Assembly (NCBI RefSeq): GCF_016859125.1
Contig: NZ_CP069338.1
Coordinates: forward strand, 1,736,001 to 1,800,000
Source: Archangium violaceum
Lineage (GTDB): Bacteria > Myxococcota > Myxococcia > Myxococcales > Myxococcaceae
Length of the DNA: 64,000 nt
Direction: 5' to 3'
Shown piece after piece: positions 1 through 9,164 of this stretch. The notes beneath the pieces were generated by a model that made no database searches, had not been told where the DNA came from, and saw only the letters and a program-made list of their open reading frames with translations. The translations under genes and the position numbers were made by a program. The number at the start of each line of letters is the position of its first letter. The stretch's first letter is position 1.

Positions 1-666
1 ATCCATCAGACGCCACACCGTGTCCCAGCCCAGGTACGCCATGGCCCCCAGTGTCAGCAGCGCGGCCACGCCCTTGCTCACGGGCTCGGGCATCGCCAGC
101 AAAATCGCATACACAGTCAGGCCCCCGACGACCGTGGCGAGCACCGCCTGGGGGCTCACCAATCGCGCGAGCTCTTCCTTCATGGCCCCCAGCACCTTGT
201 TCTGGGCAATCGCCATGGCCAGAGCGTACCTTGCATCACCCTCCAGAATGGGCCTGTCCACCAGCAGGCGCAGACAATCCCCGGGTCCCCACGTGCGCTC
301 ACACCACAGCAGGTAGCGGCGCTTCAACTCCTCGTCTTCTGGCAACAGGCGAAGGTTCTGGTGGCTCCCCGGCTCCGTGGGCAGGAGCCGCGGGTTGCTC
401 GCCTCGTACCGGAACCAGCCGCTTCGTTCGGGCACTCCGAACAACTGGCGGGCGTATTCCAGGGGACGTTCCACCGGAGGCACGGAGGGAGCATATTCTG
501 CGGCGGCCTCCTTGAGCTCTTCATGGCTCACCTCCACCGGCTCCACGTCTTGGCGCGGGACGTGGACGATGGGCGTGCCCTGGCCCGTGTCCAGGCGGAC
601 TGCCTTCGTTGTGGCGCTGCATCCAACGAGGAACGAGGCCAGTAACAGAATCGCCTGGCGTGGCAT
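1..666 (-). CDS. SitA5/AHH-type polymorphic toxin lipoprotein, N-terminal part
   Basis: The reading frame is open from ATG at 666 to the left edge (222 codons), so the gene is partial and its C-terminal toxin domain lies outside the window. AGGAGG stands 6 bases before the start. The protein opens with a lipoprotein signal (MPRQAILLLASFLVGC). It continues with VRLDTGQG, a PERSGWF segment, a GDCLRLL segment and two hydrophobic stretches near residues 185-222. I recognise this order from the conserved N-terminal part of myxobacterial SitA5/AHH-domain polymorphic toxins. Those lipoproteins are handed between sibling cells by TraA/TraB outer-membrane exchange and kill partners lacking the cognate SitI. 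The effector type and immunity gene cannot be seen here. Confidence 0.78.
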   Translation of the reverse strand, partial: MPRQAILLLASFLVGCSATTKAVRLDTGQGTPIVHVPRQDVEPVEVSHEELKEAAAEYAPSVPPVERPLEYARQLFGVPERSGWFRYEASNPRLLPTEPGSHQNLRLLPEDEELKRRYLLWCERTWGPGDCLRLLVDRPILEGDARYALAMAIAQNKVLGAMKEELARLVSPQAVLATVVGGLTVYAILLAMPEPVSKGVAALLTLGAMAYLGWDTVWRLMD

Positions 667-774
667 GTAAAGCCTCCTGGCCGTGGCCCCGCTCTCCGGG
701 TGCACAAACAGGAATTACAGGGCGGCCATGGCATGCCCGTCAATACGGGGGCTTCTCCCTGCACGCCAACACGC

Positions 775-1026
775 CGGGGGCGGGACGCTCACCCGGGCTT
801 CGTCGCGTCCCCGCGCTTCCCGCCGGGGATGAACAGCCAGGAGCACACGCCACCCACCACGCACAGCGAGGCGGAGATCCACAGCGCGCGATGCACGCCC
901 ACGAGGAAGTCCGTCCCGGAGTGGCCCGCCAGCCCGCTCACGCCGGGCAGCAGTGCCACGGCGAGCAGTCCCGCGATGCGCGCCACCGCGTTGTTGAATC
1001 CCGAGGCGATGCCCGCCTGGCTCCCG
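775..1026. repeat. 252-bp direct repeat, copy 1
   Basis: This stretch is nearly identical to 8438-8689 in the same orientation. I saw three mismatches by eye: at 784, near 870 and near 880. It encodes the last ~80 residues of a DHA2-type MFS transporter on the minus strand. Identity stops abruptly at 1026/8689, where the two genes diverge completely. Confidence 0.9.
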
Positions 1027-1352
1027 GCGACGCTGTCGAGCACGGTGGCGGTGAGCGGCCCCACGGTGAGCGCCAGCCCGAGCCCCAGTCCCACCGCGCC
1101 CGGGAGCACGGAGCCCACGTAGGTGCCCCCGTGCTCGATGCGGGTGAACAGGGCGAGCCCCACCGCGCAGACGAGCGGCCCGACGAGCATGGGCAGGCGC
1201 GAGCCCACGCGCTGGGCGAGTCCGCCCACGGAGGGCGATAGCAGGAGCATCAGCGCCGTGATGGGGAGCAGCGAGGCGCCTGCCTCCAGGGGCGAGTAGC
1301 CCACCTCCTGCTGGAGCGCGAGCACGACGAAGAAGATGGCCCCGCCGAGCGC
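789..1352 (-). pseudogene. DHA2 (EmrB/QacA-like) MFS transporter, C-terminal half only
   Basis: Codons from ALGGAIFFVVLALQQEVGYS to the stop encode about 187 residues. They match the last part of 14-TM drug:H+ antiporters of the DHA2 family: several hydrophobic helices, SPLEAGA, and the terminal GFNNAVARIAGLLAVALLP segment. The N-terminal half and the start codon are missing. Upstream in the same frame lies unrelated sequence derived from an IS200-like transposase, so any product would be a chimera (open frame 789-1637). The last 80 codons are duplicated at 8452-8689. I consider it non-functional as a transporter. Confidence 0.75.
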
Positions 1353-1438
1353 CTTTCCAGGGTATCCCCGCCAATGGCTCGAGCCCCCAACACGGGCCTG
1401 CCCCGGTTTCGAGCCTCGGCATCCACCTCCTCCCCGCT

Positions 1439-1637
1439 TGCTCCAGCGCTTCGTCCAGTTGAACCACCGGAACAGCCTTCGTGCTGGCCCCAGCAACTGC
1501 GGCAGGCTCGTGAGGCCCGGCCACTCAGCACTCCTCTCCACCAGTCCCTCCTTCACGCCATGGGCCAGTACGTAGCGCAACCGGCCCACCAACCGTCTCC
1601 CCGTCGCCGGGTGGACGTCGGGCGGAACAGAGCGCAT
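1439..1637 (-). pseudogene. IS200-like/RAYT (Y1) transposase, C-terminal fragment
   Basis: The frame encodes GRLRYVLAHGVKEGLVERS followed by EWPGL and a basic, aromatic tail (LFRWFNWTKRW). This resembles the region after the Y1 HUH nuclease core in REP-associated tyrosine transposases of myxobacteria, where RYI.SHG.KEGLV..P.EWPG is typical. The HUH motif and the catalytic Tyr are absent, so only a remnant is present. It is fused in frame to the MFS fragment at 789-1352. The identification rests on recalled family sequence patterns. Confidence 0.5.
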
Positions 1638-1764
1638 GTTGAGCCTGGAGGACCGGTGAGCGGGTCAAGCCCAGGGTGGTGCGAGGTGACGGTGTTACGA
1701 GCAGGTGCCGAGCGGATGGAGCCTGGCGCGGATTCTTCCGTGTCTTCGAGGGAGGGATAGCGGC

Positions 1765-2661
1765 ATGGCACTCAATACGGGCTATGCCTACCGGGAACAG
1801 CTGGGCGCCCGGGCACGGGGAGCGAGCACGCTCTCCTATCTGGTCGACACCTACCGGCACTCTCCAGAGGCGGTGTGGCGGGAGCGGTTCGCGCGGGGCG
1901 AGGTCCTGTTGGATGACGTCCCCGCGACGGGCGAGGAGCTCCTGAGAGCCGGCCAGTGGCTCGTGTGGAACCGGCCGCCCTGGGAGGAAAAGGAGACGCC
2001 TCGCGACTACTCGCTCGTGCACGAGGACGAGGCGCTCCTGGCGGTCATCAAGCCGGGCGGCCTGCCCACGGTGCCGGGCGGAGGATTCCTCGTGAACACG
2101 CTGCTCAGCGTCGTGCGGGAGCGCTTCCCGGAGGCGAGCCCCCTGCATCGGCTGGGGCGTGGCACCTCGGGCCTCGTGCTCTTCGCGCGCACGCACGACG
2201 CCGCGGCGAAACTGTCCCGCGCCTGGCGCGAGCATGAGGTGGAAAAGCGCTACCGGGCCCTGTCGCTCAACGTGGCCGCCCAGGAGTTCTACGAGATCAC
2301 CGCGCCCATCGGCGAGGCGGTGCATCCAGGCCTGGGCAGGGTCCCCATGGCGACTCCAGGTGGAAAGGCGTCCCGAAGCCTGGCGCGCGTGCTCCAGCGG
2401 CGCGTGGCGAGCACCCTCTTCCAGGTGGACATCCAGACGGGCCGCCCCCAGCAGATCCGCATCCACCTGGCCTTCATCGGGCATCCGCTCGAAGGAGATC
2501 CCGTCTACACCGAGGGAGGCGTGCCGCGCGCCGAGCAGCCGGGACTGCTCGGGGATACCGGCTACCTGCTGCATGCGGAGCGGCTGTGTTTCATGCATCC
2601 GCTCACGGGAAAGCGCCTGGAGCTCCACGCCTCCATCCCGCGCGAGCTGCGGGTGCAGTAG
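1765..2661 (+). CDS. RluA-family pseudouridine synthase-like protein (atypical catalytic motif)
   Basis: The 298-residue protein starts at ATG 1765 behind GGAGGGATAGCGGC; a longer in-frame start at 1705 has no ribosome site. It has the RluA fold signatures: an S4-like N-terminus, [42 protein letters not shown], and [22 protein letters not shown]. RluA enzymes isomerise uridine to pseudouridine in rRNA or tRNA with an invariant Asp in HRLD. Here the codon is GGG, giving HRLG. I recall the same HRLGRGTSG sequence in a plant/cyanobacterial RluA subfamily, so this may be a conserved variant and not decay. Substrate unknown; the gene stands alone. Confidence 0.8.
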   Translation: MALNTGYAYREQLGARARGASTLSYLVDTYRHSPEAVWRERFARGEVLLDDVPATGEELLRAGQWLVWNRPPWEEKETPRDYSLVHEDEALLAVIKPGGLPTVPGGGFLVNTLLSVVRERFPEASPLHRLGRGTSGLVLFARTHDAAAKLSRAWREHEVEKRYRALSLNVAAQEFYEITAPIGEAVHPGLGRVPMATPGGKASRSLARVLQRRVASTLFQVDIQTGRPQQIRIHLAFIGHPLEGDPVYTEGGVPRAEQPGLLGDTGYLLHAERLCFMHPLTGKRLELHASIPRELRVQ

Positions 2662-2798
2662 CGCTCGCAACGCACCCCACGCGCTTGCATCACGCGCCCG
2701 GAGCGGGACGCGGCGCTCCTGGGCCGGTACGTGGACGCCCTGCTCCCGCGAGAGGGGCGCCCCGAAATGAGCGCCCCTCCACTCCACGGCTCCGACAC

Positions 2799-4223
2799 TC
2801 AGTTCGCGTAGCCCGGGGACACGTAGTTCATGCCCACGGAGCCCGCGGGCACGAAGTCACCACCGGGAGGCAGGCCCTTCTTGATGGCGGCCCACTCCGG
2901 GTCGTTCTCCGGGTAGCCGTACTTCGTGCCCTGCGCCTTGTAGAACCACACGTTGGTGAGGACGAAGTCCTGGGTGCCCGATGCCCGGTAGATGAAGTAG
3001 GCCCCGTCACTGGTGATGTTCATGTTGCGGAAGTCGGCGAGCACCGTCGACGTGCCGAACTCCTCCGGCTGAACCATCAGCCCCTGGTAGTTGGTGCTGC
3101 CCGTCAGCCGGTCGATGCGGTAGTACGTCGGCCCGCCATAGTTCTGGAGGACGTCCGGGTGGTAGACGCCCGGGCAGGTGTAGCAGGCGGCCTCCTCGGG
3201 CGTGCCGTGGACCTTGCCGGTGCGGACGTTCTGCAGCTGAAGGATGGTGCCGGCGGTCCCGGTGCTGATGACCACCGCGTCACCCAGGTGCTCACCGTCG
3301 ATGAGCAGCCCCTCCACGTGCATGGTGCCCGTCCACCCGTCCAGGAACAGCCCGCGCCGGTCGGTCACGCGCTGGATTTCGATGTGCCCGCCGATGAGCA
3401 CCACATTCCGCCCGCCGTGGATGCTCAGGCCGCCGAGCAGCTTCTCCTTGATGACGAGGACGTAGTCCCGCGTCTTGTCCAGGTTGATGCTCCGGTCCGC
3501 GTTCGTCACGTTGACGGTGGTGGCGTTGGTGAGCGCGGGCGGAGCCCAGCTCAGCTTGTAGCTGGCCGACGCCAGCGTCACGTTGACGTTGTCGAAGGCG
3601 GCGCCGTCGTTCTGCGAGCCCACGCCGACCTGGCCGGTGGCGGGCGTGGCGCTGGAGGCGGTGGCCACGAGCGTACCGTTGAGGAAGGCCTTGAGGGTGC
3701 TCCCGGTCCGCTCCACCTTGACCCGGTACAGCGTCCCCGCCGTGAAGGCCGCGGTGATGTCCGCCAGCTGCGTCTTCATGCCATTGGTGACCTTGAAGAT
3801 GCCCTTCGTCAGCCCATCGTTGCTCTCGCTGAAGCTGACGTAGTGGTAGTTCTGTGCGTCCTGGTAGCTGAAGACGACGGAGAAGTCATTCCAGACATTG
3901 GTGGTGGGGGTGGCCTTCCCATCCACGGTGAGGGTGAAGTCGCCCGTCACCTTCGTGTTGTGGATGGCGAGGTTGCTGTTCACCACGCTGGCGTTGGACG
4001 GGTTGGTGAGCACGTACTGCCCGCCGCTCACGGCCCACGTACCTCCGCTGACCACGGAGAAGCCGCCGGCGGATGAGGTGAAGGTCTCGTTGATGACCGT
4101 CGAGCCCGCCAGGGCGTTGGGGAGGGCCAGCGAATGCAGTGGGGCCAGGGCCGTGCCCAGCAGGCCAGCGTACAGTCCGGCGCGAAGGGCCAGGTGCTTG
4201 AACTTCCTCATGGAGTCGCTCAT
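2799..4223 (-). CDS. Secreted beta-helix-like protein with LamG/DUF1080-like N-terminal domain
   Basis: The 474-residue protein starts most plausibly at ATG 4223 (MSDSMRKFKHLALRAGLYAG), with a signal peptide of about 40 residues ending near ALPNALAGS. Residues ~45-210 look like a beta-sandwich of the laminin-G/3-keto-disaccharide hydrolase type (WNDFSVVFSYQDAQNYHYVSF, LYRVKVERTG, GQVGVGSQNDGAAFDNV). Residues ~225-450 are rich in Asn/Gly/Val ladders expected of a right-handed parallel beta-helix (GGRNVVLIGGHIEI, MHVEGLLIDGEHLGDAVVI), as in pectate lyases and polysaccharide-modifying enzymes. No catalytic residues could be assigned. The start is preceded by a run of ten C (minus strand) that separates it from a GGAGGG site. 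Confidence 0.65.
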   Translation of the reverse strand: MSDSMRKFKHLALRAGLYAGLLGTALAPLHSLALPNALAGSTVINETFTSSAGGFSVVSGGTWAVSGGQYVLTNPSNASVVNSNLAIHNTKVTGDFTLTVDGKATPTTNVWNDFSVVFSYQDAQNYHYVSFSESNDGLTKGIFKVTNGMKTQLADITAAFTAGTLYRVKVERTGSTLKAFLNGTLVATASSATPATGQVGVGSQNDGAAFDNVNVTLASASYKLSWAPPALTNATTVNVTNADRSINLDKTRDYVLVIKEKLLGGLSIHGGRNVVLIGGHIEIQRVTDRRGLFLDGWTGTMHVEGLLIDGEHLGDAVVISTGTAGTILQLQNVRTGKVHGTPEEAACYTCPGVYHPDVLQNYGGPTYYRIDRLTGSTNYQGLMVQPEEFGTSTVLADFRNMNITSDGAYFIYRASGTQDFVLTNVWFYKAQGTKYGYPENDPEWAAIKKGLPPGGDFVPAGSVGMNYVSPGYAN

Positions 4224-4765
4224 CGAGTGTGGGGGGGGGGAAAATTCCCTCCATCCCCAGGAGGGACGAAGTCGCACGGCGTCTCATAAATCGACCGGGT
4301 GGACAGCGGCGTACAGTGACAACATGTCTACCGCAGCCAGACTGGACGGGGTCGACGCCTTCGATGTTGTGGAGGCAAGCGCCGGGTGCGCGCCGTTCTG
4401 GAGCACCTGGCACTGCCCACGCGGCCTGCTCAGCTGGCTGCAGCGCAGGGGTCTCCCCCAGTGGCGTGGTGTTGAGGCCCAGCAGTCACGGTGCCCCAGA
4501 AACCCACGCCCCTGCTACGTCCCACCTGGGTGGGCCGCCTGGGCAGGCACCTGCCCGAAGGGGCTGGCTGGAGGAACCGACCCGCCTGCCGCGCTCGCCA
4601 TCATGGGCGGCCGCGGCGAACCGGGGGTCTGACCTGTGCTCTGATGATGTCCCCGGAGAATCCCGCGACATCCACGCTGCGCAAGGAGCTGGATGCGAAG
4701 GCCGCGGAGGCGCTCGGCCCGCCACGCTGGAGGCCGAGTACGCCCGCGTCCAACGTGCCCGACGC
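4224..4765. other. Intergenic stretch between secreted protein and MFS gene
   Basis: Apart from the G10 tract and the leader of the minus-strand gene, no supported gene is visible here. A plus-strand frame from 4645 (MMSPENPATSTLRKELDAKA) looks protein-like for about 30 residues and then runs antisense into the MFS gene. It could be a decayed gene start, but nothing supports its expression. Confidence 0.5.
4231..4240. repeat. G10 homopolymer upstream of a secreted-protein gene
   Basis: Ten consecutive G on the plus strand (C10 on the coding strand) lie between the GGAGGG site at 4247-4252 and the ATG at 4223. Slippage would change the spacing or the frame of an upstream-extended start at 4277. 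Confidence 0.9.
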
Positions 4766-6214
4766 TCAGCTTCCGGCTCCCGGTGAAGCCGCCGCCCCCT
4801 CCTGGGCGGCCTGGGCTCTCACCGCCGTCCCCGTCAGCCGCCACGCCGCCCAGGTGCCGGCGAGCGCCAGTGGGAGCGAGGCGACGAAGACCCAGATCGC
4901 CGCCGCCTGGGTGCTCGCGACCGTCAGCCCCGTGCCGAAGCCCACGAGGTTCGCCGTCGCGCCGGCGATCGCCGCGCCGACCGCCCCACCCGTCTGGCGC
5001 ACCGCGATGAGGGCCGAGCTGCCGATGGCGCGATCCTCGTTGGAGAGCGCGCCCATCACCCGCCGGTTCATCAGGCTGGACGAGAAGCCGAAGCCCATGC
5101 CCGTGATGGCAGCCGCGGCGACCACCCATCCGAGTGTCGCCTCGTGCATGTGGAGCGCCAGCAGGGTCACGCCCGCCAGGACGCAGCCCGCGCCCCGCCG
5201 GATCCACCGCCGCTCCCCCTCGCCGGACGCGCCGGCGACCACGAAGGCGGCCAGCGTCCAGGCCAGGGCCTGGGCCCCCACCACATATCCTGCCCAGAGC
5301 GGCGAAAGGCCTCTCAGCTTCTGGAGGATGGCGGGCCCGTACACGGTGAGCCCCATGGAGGCCGCGGTCAGCGCGAACATGGCGGCGTAGCCCGACCCGC
5401 AGACCGTCCGCAGATCACCCGCGCGATGCGGCAGCAGACGCACGCGCGCCCGGGCGTCGAGCTTCAGGACCAGTCCCAGGATCCCGAGGCCCGCCGCGAC
5501 CGAGCCCAGGGCGATTCCAGGAGACCGGCTCACATCGGCAAGCGCGATCGCGCCCACGCCCAGCCCCAATGCCCCGAGCTGGAGCCATGGAATGCCCGCG
5601 CCCCCCCTGGCCTGAGCGGTCCCCTTCAGCAGCCACGGCGTCGCGGCGCCAAACATCAAGGCCTGGATGGCGAAGAGCCAGAACACCGCCCGCCAGTTAC
5701 CCGCTTGCGCGAAGAGCCCGCCGATCAGTGGCCCGAGCACCGTCGCGAGCCCCCAGATGGCGGAGACCGAAGCGAACACCCGCGCCAGGTGCCGCTCGGG
5801 GAAGAGCAGTGCGATGGCGACCATGGCGAAGCCTGAAATCCAGCCACTGCCAATCCCCTGCAGGAGCCGACCCGCCAGGAAGACGCCGATATCTGGCGCG
5901 GCCGCGCTCAGAACGCAGCCCACCGCGAATACGAGACCCGCGAGCGCCGTGGCGGAGCGCAGGCCGAGGAGCTCCGAGAGTCGTCCGGCGCTGGTTCCCG
6001 CCAGGATCCCACCCGCCAGGAATCCCGCCACGGCCCAGCTGAAGTAGGCATAGCCGCCGAGCTCGGCGCTCACGCTCGGCATGATGGTGGCGGTGACCAG
6101 GCTGTCGGCCGCGTTCATCCAGACACCCAGGCAGATCAACGCGAACCGTGGCAGCCGTCCTTCCGCGAGGAGGTCCGCCCAGCCCGTCTCCGCTTTCGTC
6201 GGCGACTGCGTCAT
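4766..6214 (-). CDS. MFS transporter (14-TM, DHA2-like exporter)
   Basis: This 482-residue membrane protein starts at ATG 6214, 8 bases behind GGAGG; an upstream in-frame start at 6265 lacks a site. Hydrophobic helices run from residue ~25 to 475. Motif A appears in variant form between TM2 and TM3 (GRLSELLGLRSA) and a motif C-like LGPLIGGLFAQ is present. Such proteins export drugs or metabolites by proton antiport in the inner membrane. The substrate cannot be inferred; no TetR- or MarR-type regulator is adjacent. The downstream 540 bp carry no gene. Confidence 0.85.
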   Translation of the reverse strand: MTQSPTKAETGWADLLAEGRLPRFALICLGVWMNAADSLVTATIMPSVSAELGGYAYFSWAVAGFLAGGILAGTSAGRLSELLGLRSATALAGLVFAVGCVLSAAAPDIGVFLAGRLLQGIGSGWISGFAMVAIALLFPERHLARVFASVSAIWGLATVLGPLIGGLFAQAGNWRAVFWLFAIQALMFGAATPWLLKGTAQARGGAGIPWLQLGALGLGVGAIALADVSRSPGIALGSVAAGLGILGLVLKLDARARVRLLPHRAGDLRTVCGSGYAAMFALTAASMGLTVYGPAILQKLRGLSPLWAGYVVGAQALAWTLAAFVVAGASGEGERRWIRRGAGCVLAGVTLLALHMHEATLGWVVAAAAITGMGFGFSSSLMNRRVMGALSNEDRAIGSSALIAVRQTGGAVGAAIAGATANLVGFGTGLTVASTQAAAIWVFVASLPLALAGTWAAWRLTGTAVRAQAAQEGAAASPGAGS

Positions 6215-6284
6215 TCGACAATCCTCCACCTTGTCGAACGCGACTATACCGACCGCGTGGCTCATGCAAGCGGTGCCGCGGCTG

Positions 6285-7757
6285 TCAGTGGCCCGCCGTC
6301 AACACCGCTCCGGGTTTGTCATGCGTGCCCAGGCGTCCGAGCAACATGGCACTCGCCTCATTGAGGCCGATGAGCGCCACGTCGACGCCTCTGTCCCGGA
6401 ACTTCAGCACGACCCGGTCAATGGCCGCGACGGCCGAGGCGTCCCAGACATGAGAGTGCGTGAAGTCGATTTCAACCCGTGCGAGGTGTTCCCTGAAGTC
6501 GAAGGAGCCGACGAAGCCCTCCACGGATACGAAGAAGACTTCGCCCATGACGGTATAGCGCCGCCGCTGTCCATCCTCGCTCAGCGAGCTCCTCACGGAC
6601 ACCAGCTTGGCCACGGTGCGCGCGAAGAAGATGGCGCTCAGCACGACGCCCACCAGCACCCCCTTGGCCAGGTCATGAGTGAGCACCACGGTCAGCACCG
6701 TGGCGATCATCACGATGGACTCGCTCCTGGGCATCACCCGCAGGTCTCGCAGCGACCTCCAGTCGAAGGTGCCGATGGAAACCATGATCATCACGGCGAC
6801 GAGCGCACCCATCGGGATGCGCGCGACCCAGTCACCGAGCACGAGGATGAAGAAGAGCAGGAAGACGCCGGCGCAGAAGGTGGACAGGCGCCCGCGTCCA
6901 CCGGAGCGCACGTTGATGACGGATTGGCCGATCATCGCGCACCCCGCCATGCCGCCAAAAAAGCCCGTGACGATGTTGGCGACTCCTTGCCCGAACGCTT
7001 CGCTGTGCTTGCAGCTCGGCGAGTCGGTCATCTCGTCCACGACCGCCGCGGTGAGGAGTGACTCCAAGAGCCCGACGAACGTGAGCGTCGCGGCATACGG
7101 GAAGATGATGCGCAGGGTCTCCAGGGTGAAGGGGACCTGGGGGATGTGGAAGAGGGGAAGGGAGGTGGGGAGTGCGCCCATGTCCCCCACCGTCCGCACG
7201 GGGCTGCCGGTGAAGAGGGAGACGGCCGTGAGCAACACGATGGCGACGAGCGGGGACGGCACTGCCTTCGTCAGTCTGGGCAGTCCGTAGATGATGGCCA
7301 GACCCGCGGCCACCATGGCGTACATCTGCCAGGTGGCGCCGGTGAACTGCGGCAACTGGGCCAGGAAGATGAGGATGGCCAGCGCATTGACGAAGCCGGT
7401 CATCACCGAGCGGGGAATGAATTTCATGTACCGGCTGAGCCGCAGCGCTCGAAATACCAGTTGCAGGATGCCGGTGAGGAGGGTGGCCGCGAAGAGATAC
7501 TCCACGCCATGTCTGGCGACGAGCGTCACCATGAGCAACGCCATGGCGCCGGTGGCCGCCGAAATCATCCCAGGGCGTCCTCCAAAGAACGCCGTCATCA
7601 CCGCGATGATGAAGGAAGCATAGAGACCGACCTTTGGATCTACCCCCGCGATGATGGAGAACGCGATGGCCTCGGGGATGAGTGCGAGCGCCACCACGAG
7701 CCCCGCCATCACGTCTCCACGGACATGGGAGAACCACTCCTGTTTCAGGGCCTTCAT
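6285..7757 (-). CDS. SulP family inorganic anion transporter with STAS domain
   Basis: The 490-residue protein has a SulP transmembrane core at residues ~8-370. Its hallmark segment is [20 protein letters not shown], followed by [18 protein letters not shown] and [17 protein letters not shown]-terminal STAS domain follows at ~380-480 ([20 protein letters not shown]). SulP proteins move sulfate, bicarbonate or other anions across the inner membrane, often as Na+ or H+ symporters. ATG 7757 was chosen because it begins just before the conserved region; a TTG 18 bases upstream has a GGAAGAG site and could be used instead. The substrate is not determined by sequence. Confidence 0.9.
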   Translation of the reverse strand: MKALKQEWFSHVRGDVMAGLVVALALIPEAIAFSIIAGVDPKVGLYASFIIAVMTAFFGGRPGMISAATGAMALLMVTLVARHGVEYLFAATLLTGILQLVFRALRLSRYMKFIPRSVMTGFVNALAILIFLAQLPQFTGATWQMYAMVAAGLAIIYGLPRLTKAVPSPLVAIVLLTAVSLFTGSPVRTVGDMGALPTSLPLFHIPQVPFTLETLRIIFPYAATLTFVGLLESLLTAAVVDEMTDSPSCKHSEAFGQGVANIVTGFFGGMAGCAMIGQSVINVRSGGRGRLSTFCAGVFLLFFILVLGDWVARIPMGALVAVMIMVSIGTFDWRSLRDLRVMPRSESIVMIATVLTVVLTHDLAKGVLVGVVLSAIFFARTVAKLVSVRSSLSEDGQRRRYTVMGEVFFVSVEGFVGSFDFREHLARVEIDFTHSHVWDASAVAAIDRVVLKFRDRGVDVALIGLNEASAMLLGRLGTHDKPGAVLTAGH

Positions 7758-8451
7758 CGAAGCCGTCTCATTCAAGCTGTACTCTTCCTGGAAATAGGTA
7801 ATAGGAGCCCGCGCGGCATGGGTCTCCCGATGCCACGGATGGGATGGACCGCGCTCCAGCACAAAGCCGCGCCTGCGGACGCAGTTGCCGCAGCCGCGGG
7901 TCTGGCCAGCCTGATGCAGCCGCTGATTCAGGGCTGTTTCAGGAGCGGAGCTGTGGGGCGGAATGGAAATGAAGCAGGGTGACGTACGCCACCGTACCGG
8001 GGGATTTCCAGGGCTCGTTCAGAAGGGTGGAACTGGCCCGGGGCGTTCCCGCGTGGCCTCTTCAAGGCGGAGTCAGTGGCATTCGGAGGTCGCTCTCTCT
8101 CCTACTACGTGCCGTTTTGCAATCGAAAACTCGTGAAGAAGGCGCTTGCCGCTTCGCTGGAACAGCGAAGGAGCAAACACCGGTGATGGAGGGGTCCGAC
8201 TGAACGACAGACCCACGGGGCTCGGGGCCATCAAGGCCCGAACGGGGAGCGCGGCCTGCGCCGGCGTGTGCCCGAAGAGGCTGCACGGCCTCTCCACCGG
8301 CCCGGTGCACGGCCCGCGTGTCACCCGTCCTCGGCCCCTCCGCTCCTGCCCACAGCGCCCCTCTCCGTCTCATGCGCTGCTCCGCCTCCAGTGTCGGGGC
8401 GCGGGCGAAGGGCGGGCGGCCGGCTTCCGCTTCCGAGCGGGGGCGGAACGC
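7758..8451. other. Intergenic region with hairpin and interspersed repeat
   Basis: About 690 bp without a supported gene. It contains a perfect 8-bp stem with a 3-base loop at 8152-8170 (CTTCGCTG...CAGCGAAG). From 8281 it carries one copy of the GC-rich repeat described separately. Short open frames here show no family resemblance. Confidence 0.6.
8281..8376. repeat. Interspersed GC-rich repeat, copy A
   Basis: A 34-base core at 8282-8315 is identical to 10414-10447. It contains inverted arms TGCACGGCC...GGCCCGGTGCA, so it can fold. A looser shared tail follows (CCTCGGCCCCTCCGC, then GCCCCTCTCC and an ATGC end). It lies 3' of the minus-strand MFS remnant. Confidence 0.7.
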
Positions 8452-8689
8452 TCACCCGGGCTTCGTCGCGTCCCCGCGCTTCCCGCCGGGGATGAACAGC
8501 CAGGAGCACACGCCACCCACCACGCACAGCGCGGCGGAGAGCCACAGCGCGCGATGCACGCCCACGAGGAAGTCCGTCCCGGAGTGGCCCGCCAGCCCGC
8601 TCACGCCGGGCAGCAGTGCCACGGCGAGCAGTCCCGCGATGCGCGCCACCGCGTTGTTGAATCCCGAGGCGATGCCCGCCTGGCTCCCG
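8438..8689. repeat. 252-bp direct repeat, copy 2
   Basis: Near-identical to 775-1026, same orientation, offset 7663 bp. It forms the 3' end of the second MFS remnant. The join to that gene's N-terminal part is at 8689/8690. Confidence 0.9.
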
Positions 8690-8925
8690 AAGGCATCCCC
8701 GAGCGCGCCCCCGGTGAGGACGAGCGCGCCCAGCGTGAGCAGATAGGCATCCACGGTCCACTGCAGGCCGGACAGTCCGGTGCCCAGCTCCTCGCCGAGC
8801 GCATGGAGGGCCACGTTGACGGCGGTGGAGTCGAGGAACGCCATGCCGCTGCCGAGCACGCTGGCGAGCAGCACGCCACGGCCGCGGCCACTCGAATAGC
8901 TGACGGTCTCCGGCGCGAGGGCCAT
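8452..8925 (-). pseudogene. DHA2 MFS transporter with large in-frame internal deletion
   Basis: The open frame of 157 residues joins the first ~75 residues of a DHA2 transporter directly to its last ~80. The N-terminal part is VLLASVLGSGMAFLDSTAVN, then LQWTVDAYLLTLGALVLTGGALGDAFG, that is TM1, TM2 and the start of motif A. The C-terminal part begins SQAGIASGFNNAVARIAGLL. The join is in frame, but about 300 residues covering the middle helices are absent, so transport is unlikely. Start ATG 8925 follows an AGGGTGG site. It complements the fragment at 789-1352, which holds the C-terminal half. Confidence 0.8.
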
Positions 8926-9010
8926 GCGCACCACCCTGTCCCGTCACGCGTCCGTTGGCCATGCGCGCGCGGGGCAGGCGTTGGCGGCCGTACACCAGGG
9001 CACAGCCCCA

Positions 9011-9160
9011 ATGCCCCCCGTCAGCGACCCTCCTCGGCACCAGCCCTCAGCAGGCGGAGTGTATTTGCATACGTGAAGGAAGCGCGAGGGGGCGAGCGAT
9101 TGCCTCTCCGCGCCAACCCACTGCCCTCGACATTGCCCCAATTCCTCTTATGCGCGGACC
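9011..9160. repeat. Interspersed GC-rich repeat, diverged copy D
   Basis: A shorter, diverged copy: CCCCCCGTCAGCGACCCTCC followed by TCGGCACCAGCCCTCAG matches the middle of copy C (22174-22220). The stretch ends with CCTCTTATGCGCGG just before the stop of the DNase-like gene at 9165. The arms with GTGCAC are missing. Confidence 0.45.
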
Positions 9161-9164
9161 TCGA

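Noticed and set aside
4645-4790. Possible gene start MMSPENPATSTLRKELDAKA
   Set aside because: No ribosome site, no recognisable domain, and it continues antisense through the MFS gene.
8062-8373. Small minus-strand frames of 83-103 residues
   Set aside because: They cover the repeat and a hairpin, have Arg-rich shadow composition and no ribosome site.
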